Origin: a candidate division WOR-3 bacterium
GTDB lineage: Bacteria; Hydrothermota; Tepidihabitantia; Tepidihabitantales; Tepidihabitantaceae
Direction: 5' to 3'
Length of the DNA: 45,650 nucleotides
Assembly (NCBI GenBank): GCA_039801245.1
Contig: JBDRUF010000007.1
Span: forward strand, 1 to 45,650
The notes below the pieces were generated by a model. It was not told where the DNA came from. It saw nothing but the letters and a program-made list of their open reading frames with translations, and did not search any database. The stretch's first letter is position 1. Each line of letters begins with the position of its first letter. The position numbers and the translations under genes were made by a program. This document shows, piece by piece, positions 1 through 7,383 of the stretch.

Positions 1-86
1 TTTAGGGTTAAGTTACGAAATTGCGATATTTAGCCAGAGTTCAGTTTTTGCCGGGGGATAATCACCGGGGTAAATTTGTGCTTTTG

Positions 87-115
87 TTGCAGTTGGCTTT
101 TTTCTTCGGTATGAT
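87..115 (+). promoter_or_regulatory. Promoter of the corrinoid operon (leaderless)
   Basis: A -35 element TTGCAG (87-92), a 17-nt spacer and a -10 element TATGAT (110-115) lie just before the ATG at 122. Only 6 nt separate the -10 from the start codon and no Shine-Dalgarno sequence is present. Transcription would begin at or next to the ATG, giving a leaderless mRNA. The rest of 1-86 shows no gene. Confidence 0.65.
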
Positions 116-121
116 TTACTA

Positions 122-760
122 ATGGATTCAGAGAAGGATTTGTTTGCCCTGATGCAGGAGGCGGTTTTGAACCTCAAACCAAAGGAGGTTGTGGTTTTGT
201 GTGAGGAGGCGATAAAAAGGGGGGTTCCGGCAGATGAGGCGCTGGAAAAGGGGCTGGCAAAGGGGATGCGATTGGTGGGTGAGAGGTTTGCCGCCAAGGT
301 CTATTTTGTGCCCGAGGTGCTCTTGGCTGCCAAGGCGATGTATGCCGGGTTTGATGTTTTAAAGGAGCATTTACCCAAGAAGGCAAAAAGGCGGGGCAGG
401 GTGGCTTTGGGTGTTGTGCAGGGTGATATCCATGACATCGGCAAGAATATTGTTAAGGTGATGGCAGAGGCAGAGGGTTTTGAGGTGATTGATCTGGGCA
501 GGAATGTGCCGATAGAGCAGTTTGTGAATGCGGTGAAGGATGGGGTTCAGGTCCTGGGGATGTCGGCTCTGATGACAACAACGATGGGCAATATGGCAAG
601 GGTGATTGAGGCGTTGAAAAGGGCAGGGCTGCGGGAAAGGGTGAAGATAGCGGTTGGTGGTGCGCCGGTTAACAGGGTGTTTGCCGAGCGGATTGGCGCC
701 GATGGTTATGCGCCTGATGCCGCCAGCGCGGTGGGTGAAATCAGGCGGCTTATCGGATAG
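122..760 (+). CDS. Corrinoid (B12-binding) methyl carrier protein
   Basis: This 212-residue protein has the two-part fold of methyltransferase cognate corrinoid proteins such as MtaC, MtbC and MttC. A helical cap covers about residues 1-85 and a Rossmann-like cobalamin-binding domain follows. The cobalt-ligand signature D-x-H-x-x-G is seen as D102, H104, G107, followed by the SALMTTT segment at about 148-154 and a GG pair at 179-180 that line the nucleotide tail. The cobalt would carry the methyl group between a substrate-specific methyltransferase and an acceptor. It is the first gene of a seven-gene operon and touches the next gene (TAG then GTG). No cognate MttB- or MtaB-type substrate methyltransferase is adjacent, so the methyl donor cannot be read from the sequence. 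The family call is very firm and the substrate is unknown. Confidence 0.93.
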   Translation: MDSEKDLFALMQEAVLNLKPKEVVVLCEEAIKRGVPADEALEKGLAKGMRLVGERFAAKVYFVPEVLLAAKAMYAGFDVLKEHLPKKAKRRGRVALGVVQGDIHDIGKNIVKVMAEAEGFEVIDLGRNVPIEQFVNAVKDGVQVLGMSALMTTTMGNMARVIEALKRAGLRERVKIAVGGAPVNRVFAERIGADGYAPDAASAVGEIRRLIG

Positions 761-1762
761 GTGCGGTTCGCAAAGAAGAGGGTGAGGCAGGTTTTGGGTC
801 CGGATGCGGAGAGGGTTCTGCCACCGGTTGTATTTCCGATAGTTGTTGCCAATTATGCTGCGCGGGTTGCGGGTGAAAAACTCTCGCGGGCTATCACCGA
901 TGCCGAGGTTTTGAGTCAGGTTCTTTATCACTCCTATCAAAGATTTGGCTATGACCTGATAATGGTATTTAGTGATGTTTTGGTTGAGGCAGAGGCGATG
1001 GGCTGCAAGGTTTCAATTGGGGATGATGAGCCACCGGTTCTGGAAGGAGCGGCAGGGGAAAGGGCGCGGGTTTCCGACCCGAAAAGGGATGGCAGAATGC
1101 CGGTAGTTCTTGAGGCAGCAAGGCGGCTGGTAAGGCTGGCAGGGGATGAGGTTTTTATACTCGTTTCGCTCAAAGGACCTTTTTCCCTTGCCAGTTTTCT
1201 CTGCGGACCGGAGAGGTTTCTGGAATATCTGGTAGAAGAGCCAGAGAGGGCAGAGTTTTTTCTGAGATTGGCGACCGAGAATCAGAAAAGGTATGCAGGG
1301 GAGATTGTCAGGATAGGTGGGATACCTTTTATCGGCGACCCGATGGCATCAGGGAGCATCATCAGCCAAAACCATTTCTGCCGTTTTGCCCTCCCGTATT
1401 TAAAGGAACTGGTCAGGGAGATTCACCGTTTTGGTGTCTGGACCGGTCTGCACATCTGCGGTGATACGCAAAAGACCATTAAGATGATGAAGGAGACCCA
1501 GGCGGAGATTTTGAGTGTTGACGAGATGGATATGGCATTTGTGCGCAGGGAGGTGGGCGCGGACACGGTGATAATGGGCAATGTCTCAACGCAGTTATTG
1601 GAGACGGGGAGGGCGGAGGAGGTGCGCAGGGCTGGAGAAGATTGCCTGAAAAAGGGTCTGCCCAAACTCATCCTTGCCAGCGCCTGTGATGTCCCGGTTG
1701 ATGCACCGGTTGATAATGTCAAGGCGCTGGTGAATGCGGCAAGGGAGTGGAATGGAACTTAA
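761..1762 (+). CDS. UroD-family (MtaA/CmuA-type) methylcorrinoid methyltransferase 1
   Basis: A 333-residue TIM-barrel protein of the uroporphyrinogen decarboxylase superfamily, of the type that moves methyl groups from methyl-corrinoids to thiols (MtaA, MtbA) or is fused to a corrinoid domain (CmuA). The zinc-site pattern of the methyltransferases is present: H231-x-C233 in LHICGDT, and a later cysteine C309 in ASACDVP. Haem-pathway UroD lacks this His-Cys-Cys set, so a role in porphyrin synthesis is unlikely. The GTG start directly follows the corrinoid protein stop codon. Working with the adjacent corrinoid protein is a well-supported inference from pairing and motifs. The methyl acceptor is not known. 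CoM is unlikely because no CoM or methanogenesis genes are in view. Confidence 0.88.
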   Translation: MRFAKKRVRQVLGPDAERVLPPVVFPIVVANYAARVAGEKLSRAITDAEVLSQVLYHSYQRFGYDLIMVFSDVLVEAEAMGCKVSIGDDEPPVLEGAAGERARVSDPKRDGRMPVVLEAARRLVRLAGDEVFILVSLKGPFSLASFLCGPERFLEYLVEEPERAEFFLRLATENQKRYAGEIVRIGGIPFIGDPMASGSIISQNHFCRFALPYLKELVREIHRFGVWTGLHICGDTQKTIKMMKETQAEILSVDEMDMAFVRREVGADTVIMGNVSTQLLETGRAEEVRRAGEDCLKKGLPKLILASACDVPVDAPVDNVKALVNAAREWNGT

Positions 1763-3047
1763 AGAACGGCTGAGAACCAGGTTTTGCAACGGAAGGTGTG
1801 AGAAATGTGGAAGGTGTCTGGTGCCGGATATTGGAGGGCAGAGGGATAAGAAGGACCGAGGACAGATGACCGATGACCGAGGAAGAGGTAAGAATGTTTT
1901 TTTGGTTGCCGATATTGGCACAACCACAATTGCGCTTAATGGGGTTGATAGAGAAAAAGGGATGGTTGTTCACAGGGCAACAATATTTAATCCCCAAATC
2001 AGGTTCGGTGCAGATGTGATTACCCGCATCAGCCAGGAAAGGCGGGTTAGACGGGTTAGGATTACCGATGTCCTGAAGAGGTTTATTCACCTGAACCGGA
2101 TTGATCCACGAAAGTTTGTGACCGTAGTTGGTAATACGGTGATGATGCACTTTGTCTTTGGCAAAAGCCCTAAGGGTCTTGGTGTTTACCCTTATCTCTC
2201 CAAATTGCCTTTGAAAAAGGTGATTACCGCAAGGAGGGATGGGTTGAGTTTGCGTACCCTGCCGCTCTTGGGCTCGTTTTTGGGTAGTGATTGCACCGGT
2301 GCCATTCTTGCCGCCGGTGTTCACAAGTCAAGGGGGTTAACACTTTTGATTGATGCGGGCACAAACGGTGAGGTGGTTTTGGGCAATAAGAATCGCATCA
2401 TTGCCTGTTCAACTGCTGCCGGTCCGGCTTTTGAGGGTGCAACCCTCTCCTGCGGTGCGCTTGCGCTGCCAGGCGCGATAACCTCGTGCCGGTTTTCTCA
2501 GGGGAAATGGCACCTGAGCACGATAGGTGGGTTAGAGCCTACAGGAATATGTGGCTCAGGGGTCTTGGATGCGATTGCCGAAGGGCTGAAGGCGGGTTTG
2601 ATTACGAAATCGGGCAGGCTTAAGAACGGGGAGCGGCTTGTGCTTTATGAACAGGGCTCAAAATCGGTCTATCTGACCCAGTCTGATATCAGGGAGGTGC
2701 AGCTTGCCAAGGCGGCAATCGCTGCTGGAATCAAGGTCCTTCTTCAGGAGTGGGAGAGTATAAGACAAGAGACACCAGGGTCTTTGCGGGTTTTTATAAC
2801 CGGCAGATTTGGACACGGGATAAATCCCCAATCCGCATTCAGAATCGGACTCTTGCCCAAGATGGTAAAATCGCTTTATCAGCATCCAGACCTGGCATTA
2901 ACAGGGGCAAAGAGAGCCGCTCTGCAACCGGAACTGCTTCTTTCGACACAACAGATTGCCGCTATTACCGAGGAGATACTTTTGTCCACCAATACGGTTT
3001 TTCAGGATCTGTTTATCAAATCAATGGAGTTTTCACCTTGGCATTAA
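1752..3047 (+). CDS. RACE/RamA-like ATP-dependent reductive activator of corrinoid protein, short N-terminus
   Basis: Corrinoid proteins oxidised to the inactive Co(II) state are repaired by RACE/RamA proteins, which couple ATP hydrolysis to low-potential reduction. Residues from about 48 match the ASKHA-type RACE core: ADIGTTT phosphate loop, NPQ..GADVITRI, VGNTVMMH, TGICGSG and LTQSDIREVQLAKAAI. The usual family member has an N-terminal 2Fe-2S ferredoxin domain. Here only a stub remains, with four cysteines C12-x3-C16-x2-C19-x2-C22 that could hold one 4Fe-4S cluster. I chose ATG 1752 (431 residues, 11-nt overlap with the previous gene) because a purine-rich AGGGAG precedes it and an upstream TTG adds only six residues. 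A short repetitive stretch lies between the stub and the core (see findings). Family membership is firm; the electron path is inferred. Confidence 0.86.
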   Translation: MELKERLRTRFCNGRCEKCGRCLVPDIGGQRDKKDRGQMTDDRGRGKNVFLVADIGTTTIALNGVDREKGMVVHRATIFNPQIRFGADVITRISQERRVRRVRITDVLKRFIHLNRIDPRKFVTVVGNTVMMHFVFGKSPKGLGVYPYLSKLPLKKVITARRDGLSLRTLPLLGSFLGSDCTGAILAAGVHKSRGLTLLIDAGTNGEVVLGNKNRIIACSTAAGPAFEGATLSCGALALPGAITSCRFSQGKWHLSTIGGLEPTGICGSGVLDAIAEGLKAGLITKSGRLKNGERLVLYEQGSKSVYLTQSDIREVQLAKAAIAAGIKVLLQEWESIRQETPGSLRVFITGRFGHGINPQSAFRIGLLPKMVKSLYQHPDLALTGAKRAALQPELLLSTQQIAAITEEILLSTNTVFQDLFIKSMEFSPWH

Positions 3048-4150
3048 TTACAAGAGAAGAGGTTGAGGTTTTGCGTGCTGAGCGTATTGAGGAGTTAAAG
3101 AGGCTTAAAGGTGAGGGGAAAAAGGTGGTTGGCTATTTTTGCCAGTATGTGCCGGTGGAGTTGATTTTTGCTGCGGGTGCAATTCCGGTGAGGCTGGCGC
3201 GGGGCGATTATTTTTCATCGGTGCGGGGCGAGCGTTTTTTGCGTCCTGATGCCTGTCCGTTCTGCAAGTCCTGTCTTGGTAAATTTGAGACCGACCCGCT
3301 TTACCGGCTGACCGATGCCCTGGTCTTTGTCAACACCTGCGATATGATGCGCCGTTTACCCGAGGCGGTCAGCGCCAATATAAAAATCCCCATCTTCCAG
3401 CTTTATCTTCCCAGAACCGCCGAACCGTTCCCGAATCGGGTTCAAGGGTTTGAGCGCCAAATTATGCTGCTAAAAGCGTGGCTGACAGGTTTAACCGGCG
3501 CAGAGGTAAAGGAGGAGCGGGTTTTAACAGCAATTACACAATACAACTCACTCCGCCAGGCTATAAGCCAAATTGACGAGGGGCGAGCCCTTGTTCCGCC
3601 CCGAGTCAAGGGAAGTGAGATTTTTGGCCTTGCCCTTCTCGCCTGGCTCCTTGAGCCGCAAAAGGCAAGCAGGGTGCTACTCCGCCATTCTTCAACTCCA
3701 ACCTCAACATCTAACTACTCTGCACCTCGGGTTCTCCTCGCTGGCAGCATTCTTACCGAAGAGGAGCGAGATTTGATTGAACTGATTGAGGAAGGGGCTG
3801 ATATTGTCGCTGATGTTGTGTGCACCGGTGCGCGCTTCTTTGCCGGTAGCGTTGAACTGCAGGGCAACCCTTTTACCAGCCTCGCCCATTTTTACTTTAA
3901 CCGCATCCCCTGCGCCTATCGCCGTCCCAACGATTTGCTTTATGATAAGCTAAAACAGTTGATTCTTGAGCGAGCGGTTCAAGGTATAATTTACAAAACA
4001 CTTCTTTACTGCGACCCCTGGCGCTTTGAGGCAAAGTTTTTAAGGCAGAACCTCGGACTACCGGTATTAGAGATTGACGGTGACTACTCCCAAACGAACC
4101 GCGAGCAGTTGCGCACCCGGATTGAGGCGTTTGTAGAGATGCTAAAATGA
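3038..4150 (+). CDS. 2-hydroxyacyl-CoA dehydratase/benzoyl-CoA reductase family subunit (HgdB-like)
   Basis: About 370 residues, starting at TTG 3038 with GGAG 8 nt upstream and a 10-nt overlap with the preceding gene; a longer open frame upstream only shadows that gene. The N-terminus matches HgdB/BcrC/FldB proteins: GYFCQYVPVELIFAAGAIPVRL (C35) followed by the cysteine cluster C73-x2-C76-x2-C79 and C101 in VNTCDMMRR. The C-terminus keeps the family ending with LPVLEIDGDY and TRIEAFVE. These enzymes bind a 4Fe-4S or double-cubane cluster and receive electrons from an ATP-driven activator, encoded four genes on (6598-7383). Six or more conserved-looking cysteines fit a cluster-bearing reductase. 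No CoA-transferase or acyl-CoA gene is nearby, so a substrate that is not a classical hydroxyacyl-CoA is possible. Confidence 0.85.
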   Translation: MALITREEVEVLRAERIEELKRLKGEGKKVVGYFCQYVPVELIFAAGAIPVRLARGDYFSSVRGERFLRPDACPFCKSCLGKFETDPLYRLTDALVFVNTCDMMRRLPEAVSANIKIPIFQLYLPRTAEPFPNRVQGFERQIMLLKAWLTGLTGAEVKEERVLTAITQYNSLRQAISQIDEGRALVPPRVKGSEIFGLALLAWLLEPQKASRVLLRHSSTPTSTSNYSAPRVLLAGSILTEEERDLIELIEEGADIVADVVCTGARFFAGSVELQGNPFTSLAHFYFNRIPCAYRRPNDLLYDKLKQLILERAVQGIIYKTLLYCDPWRFEAKFLRQNLGLPVLEIDGDYSQTNREQLRTRIEAFVEMLK

Positions 4151-5541
4151 CCGCTGATTACGGCTATCAAGACCCAAGACCGGCGCGCATCACCTTTGAC
4201 GAGTGGGACGACCTGTTTCAGAGGATTCCTGATGAACTCATAGAAAAATTTCACTACTTCCCTCCCAACAACGAGCCCTGGTCAAAATACCTCTTTCCAC
4301 CCCAGACCTTTGCCATTTACGGCGCGCGGCACCTGCGCCGGCTCAAGTTTGACAACTCCCTTGCCGCCTTGCGCCTCTGGGGCTTTATCAACAACGAATC
4401 GGAACGCCTCTTCCGTGCCCGGCAAATGGGCAAAAAGGTGATTGCGGTGATGGGTGACTTAGGACCGCTCGCGGTCATCGTCAACTCATTTCCTGATTGT
4501 GTTGCCTTTTATCCGGACTGCTGGTGGTGGACACCCTTTGCGATGGAGAGCAAGGTTCTCTTAGATGCGGCTGCCCAACTTGGCATCGGTGAGGCAACCT
4601 GTTTTTCCCGGGCAGCCTTAGGCGCATTTGCCAAACACAGTTATTTCCCTGACCCGGATTTGATTATTTGCGCTACCGGTGCCTCCTGCGATGACTACTC
4701 AGGGGTTGAGAGCCTGGTGGCGAAAATGTTCGGCAAGGTAATATGGGTGGAAACACCACTGCGAATTTGTGGTGAAACAGCACAATTGACCCAATTACTG
4801 ACCGAGGAATACCGGCGGGTCATTACGGCACTTGAACAACTAACCGGTACAAAAATGACCGAAACCCTACTTCTTAATGGAATTGAGCGGTCAAACCGTG
4901 TTCGCCAGCTTACCCACCGGCTCCGCTCACTCGCCTATGAGAATTGCACATTGCCTGCTTTAGAGACGATGATGATTGAATTTGGCTGTCTTCATTACTA
5001 CTCAGACATAACCGAATGGACCGCAATTCTTGAACACCTGCTTGCAACTGCAGAATACCGTCTGAAAGGCAATTTACCCATCTTGAAACCCGATTCCCTC
5101 CGCCTCGCCTGGCTTACACCACCGGCAGACCCGCTTCTTCTCCCCTATGTTGAGGAACTCGGGGCGCGGGTGGTGGCAACCGAATATGTGATAAATCAGG
5201 CATTGACCATAATTGACACAGACGCAGATGACCCACTTGGAGCAATTGCCCGGTCTATGCTTGCCGGTTCGTTAAACGGGACTTCAAGAGAACGGGCAGA
5301 TTTGTTGATAGCGCAGGCAGAAATGAGAAAAGCCGAAGGTGTAATTGTTTCCGCAATCTTGGGTGGCTCCCACTGTGCCTTAGAGTCAAAACTGATTGCC
5401 ACTCACATCAAACAGCGGCTTAAAATACCCCTTCTTGAGTTTGACGTTGCCCCACCTAAAGGGGAGATTGACCGCCAAACTATAACGAGGATAGAGGCTT
5501 TTATGGAACTTGTGCGGAGTAAAAGATGCCAGAAATCCTGA
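4147..5541 (+). CDS. Diverged 2-hydroxyacyl-CoA dehydratase family subunit (HgdA/BcrB-like)
   Basis: 464 residues, starting at an ATGA overlap with the previous gene. The middle and end resemble the larger subunit of 2-hydroxyacyl-CoA dehydratases and benzoyl-CoA reductases. The C-terminal block GGSHCALESK...IPLLEFDVAPPKGEIDRQ...RIEAFMELV matches the family ending, and paired cysteines occur at 118, 125, 152, 175 and 181. The N-terminal half, rich in Trp and Tyr (YPDCWWW at about 122-128), is unusual and I could not tie it to a specific subfamily. It probably forms a heterodimer with the upstream HgdB-like protein, because the genes overlap and the known enzymes are made of two related subunits. 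Subunit assignment is an inference. Confidence 0.72.
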   Translation: MTADYGYQDPRPARITFDEWDDLFQRIPDELIEKFHYFPPNNEPWSKYLFPPQTFAIYGARHLRRLKFDNSLAALRLWGFINNESERLFRARQMGKKVIAVMGDLGPLAVIVNSFPDCVAFYPDCWWWTPFAMESKVLLDAAAQLGIGEATCFSRAALGAFAKHSYFPDPDLIICATGASCDDYSGVESLVAKMFGKVIWVETPLRICGETAQLTQLLTEEYRRVITALEQLTGTKMTETLLLNGIERSNRVRQLTHRLRSLAYENCTLPALETMMIEFGCLHYYSDITEWTAILEHLLATAEYRLKGNLPILKPDSLRLAWLTPPADPLLLPYVEELGARVVATEYVINQALTIIDTDADDPLGAIARSMLAGSLNGTSRERADLLIAQAEMRKAEGVIVSAILGGSHCALESKLIATHIKQRLKIPLLEFDVAPPKGEIDRQTITRIEAFMELVRSKRCQKS

Positions 5542-6617
5542 CACCAAGGGAGAGGTTCGGGCTTTTGGTTATTGATGAGGTTCAGGACCGGGTCCCGGTC
5601 TTTCCATTACTCACATCCTACGCTGCAGTTCACTCTGGTGTGCCTTTGCGGTCTTATTACACTGATGGCGAGACCATGGCAAAGTGTCAATTACAAGCAC
5701 GGGAGTTTTATCAAACCGACTTTATCTCCATCTTCTCTGAGGTGGGGATAATCGCCGAAGGGTTAGGTTCGGAGTATTTCTATCCTGAAGATGACCTGCC
5801 GGTTCTTTCTCGACCGAAATGGCTCAGCCTGGACGATGCGGTAAAACAGCTCCTACACTCCGCAGGCAACTACGAAAGCGTTGCGGGAAGATTGACGGTT
5901 TACCTTGATGCGATTCATTACGCCTATGAGGCGATAGGTGACCGGGTGCCAATTCTTGCCTATATTCCGGCACCATTTACTACTGCCCAGCAACTCATTG
6001 ACCCTGAGGAATTTCTCTTGGGTCTCATTGAGTGTCCAGACCTAATAAACTTACTCCTGACATATGCGCTTAATGCGGTCCTTTCATTTTCGCGAAAGGT
6101 AATAAGGCAGGGCGCACTGCCAATCCTTGTTGACCCTCTGGCTTCAGGTAGTGTTTTGGGCCCAACTCAGTATCAAGAGTTTGCACTGCCGTTTGAGAAG
6201 GCGGTAATTGATTTCTGGCATCGGTATGACCTTGATGTAATTCTGCATATCTGCGGTGATACTTCAGAAATTATCAACCTGATGCCGGAAACTGGTGCCG
6301 ATTTAATCAGTGTGGATAAAATTGAACTTGAAAAGGCGGTGAGAGTCGCGGGTGGGCGTGTGCGGATTGTCGGCAATTTTGATACTTCAGACTTGTTGTT
6401 GGGGACATCAAATGAGGTTGCGGAACTGGTACAAAAAATGCTTATATTAGGTAAGACCTGTCCGCGTGGCTATGTGGCGGCAACAGGGTGCGAGGTTCCG
6501 TTAGGAACCCCGAGGGAGAATGTCTTAACTTTTGTGCAGACCGCAAAGCGGGTGGGCATTTATGATTTTCCCAAGGGGTTAAAAACAGGAGGTTATTATG
6601 CTCATCGCAGGGATTGA
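5526..6617 (+). CDS. UroD-family (MtaA/CmuA-type) methyltransferase 2
   Basis: A second UroD-superfamily methyltransferase in the operon, 363 residues. It has the same zinc-type residues as the first: H241-x-C243 in LHICGDT and C322 in ATGCEVP, plus the PLASGS loop at about 204-209. It is clearly diverged from the 761-1762 protein, especially in the N-terminal third, so the two are not a recent duplication. It overlaps the preceding dehydratase-like gene by 16 nt and the activator gene by 20 nt. Two such enzymes with one corrinoid protein suggest one loads and the other unloads the methyl group, or that they serve different acceptors. That division of labour is an inference. Confidence 0.85.
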   Translation: MPEILTPRERFGLLVIDEVQDRVPVFPLLTSYAAVHSGVPLRSYYTDGETMAKCQLQAREFYQTDFISIFSEVGIIAEGLGSEYFYPEDDLPVLSRPKWLSLDDAVKQLLHSAGNYESVAGRLTVYLDAIHYAYEAIGDRVPILAYIPAPFTTAQQLIDPEEFLLGLIECPDLINLLLTYALNAVLSFSRKVIRQGALPILVDPLASGSVLGPTQYQEFALPFEKAVIDFWHRYDLDVILHICGDTSEIINLMPETGADLISVDKIELEKAVRVAGGRVRIVGNFDTSDLLLGTSNEVAELVQKMLILGKTCPRGYVAATGCEVPLGTPRENVLTFVQTAKRVGIYDFPKGLKTGGYYAHRRD

Positions 6618-7383
6618 TGTCGGTTCAGTTAATACCAAAGTGGTTTTATATGATGCGGATGCCGGGGAGATAAGGGCTTTTTTGGTTACACGCACCGGGA
6701 TGAATCCAAAGAAGCAGGGAGAAAAGGCATTCAATCAATGTCTCCGAGATGCGGGGATAGAAATGACCGAAGTCAAGGAGGTTGTTGCCACTGGTTATGC
6801 CCGACATGCCCTTAATTTTACTACTAAGGTTGTCACCGAGATAACTGCTACTGCGTGGGGTGTTAGATATTGGCATCCTTCGTGTCGTACCGTGATTGAT
6901 ATCGGGGGTCAGGATTCCAAGGTATTGACATTAAATGAAGAAGGAGGGGTGGATGGGTTTCAGATGAACGACCGGTGTGCAGCGGGCACGGGTAGTTTTC
7001 TGGAGTTTATTGCCCGCTCCCTCGAGATACCAATTGAAGAGTTTGGTCGCCTAAGTCTAAGTTCGCAAAGGCCGGTTTTACTTTCAAGCCTGTGTGTGGT
7101 GATGGCAGAGTCAGAGATTCTTTCCTTGGTTGCTGCGGATACGCCAAGAGAGGATATTATTGCTGGCCTGCATCAGGCACTGGCAGCAAGGGTGGTGAAT
7201 ATGGCCGCGCGCCTGGAGATTAAACCGGAGGTGGTGTTTGCTGGGGGCACAGCCTTAAACGAGGGGATGATGGTTGCTCTTGAAAGGACGCTTGGCCTGC
7301 CGGTGGCAGTGGCAAAGATGCCGATGCTGGTTGCGGCATTAGGGGCGGCGCTTCTTGGGTCAGCGGAGGATAATCACCCTTAG
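6598..7383 (+). CDS. ATP-dependent activator of 2-hydroxyacyl-CoA dehydratase-type enzymes (HgdC-like)
   Basis: A 261-residue ASKHA ATPase of the HgdC/BadF/BcrA activase family. In the known enzyme a homodimer holds one 4Fe-4S cluster between subunits and fires single low-potential electrons into the dehydratase upon ATP hydrolysis. Key features: GIDVGSVNTK phosphate loop (5-14), DIGGQDSK (101-108), C127 in NDRCAAGTG and C166 in SSLCVVMAESE. These are the same cysteine positions as recalled for the Acidaminococcus HgdC cluster ligands. A strong Shine-Dalgarno AGGAGG lies 5 nt before the ATG. It is the last gene of the operon and meets the 7360-8682 gene tail to tail with a 24-nt overlap. It should serve the two dehydratase-like subunits at 3038-5541. 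Whether it also acts on the corrinoid protein is open. Confidence 0.92.
   Translation: MLIAGIDVGSVNTKVVLYDADAGEIRAFLVTRTGMNPKKQGEKAFNQCLRDAGIEMTEVKEVVATGYARHALNFTTKVVTEITATAWGVRYWHPSCRTVIDIGGQDSKVLTLNEEGGVDGFQMNDRCAAGTGSFLEFIARSLEIPIEEFGRLSLSSQRPVLLSSLCVVMAESEILSLVAADTPREDIIAGLHQALAARVVNMAARLEIKPEVVFAGGTALNEGMMVALERTLGLPVAVAKMPMLVAALGAALLGSAEDNHP

Noticed and set aside
55-77. CCGGGG repeated around AATCA upstream of the first gene, considered as a hairpin
   Set aside because: The two units are direct, not inverted, so they do not form a stem.
1719-2324. 201-codon minus-strand frame opposite the RACE gene
   Set aside because: The plus frame carries clear ASKHA motifs; the minus frame has no recognisable domain or ribosome site.
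2750-3037. N-terminal extension of the HgdB-like protein
   Set aside because: It overlaps the conserved C-terminus of the RACE protein and its translation is low in protein character; TTG 3038 with GGAG upstream fits the family start.
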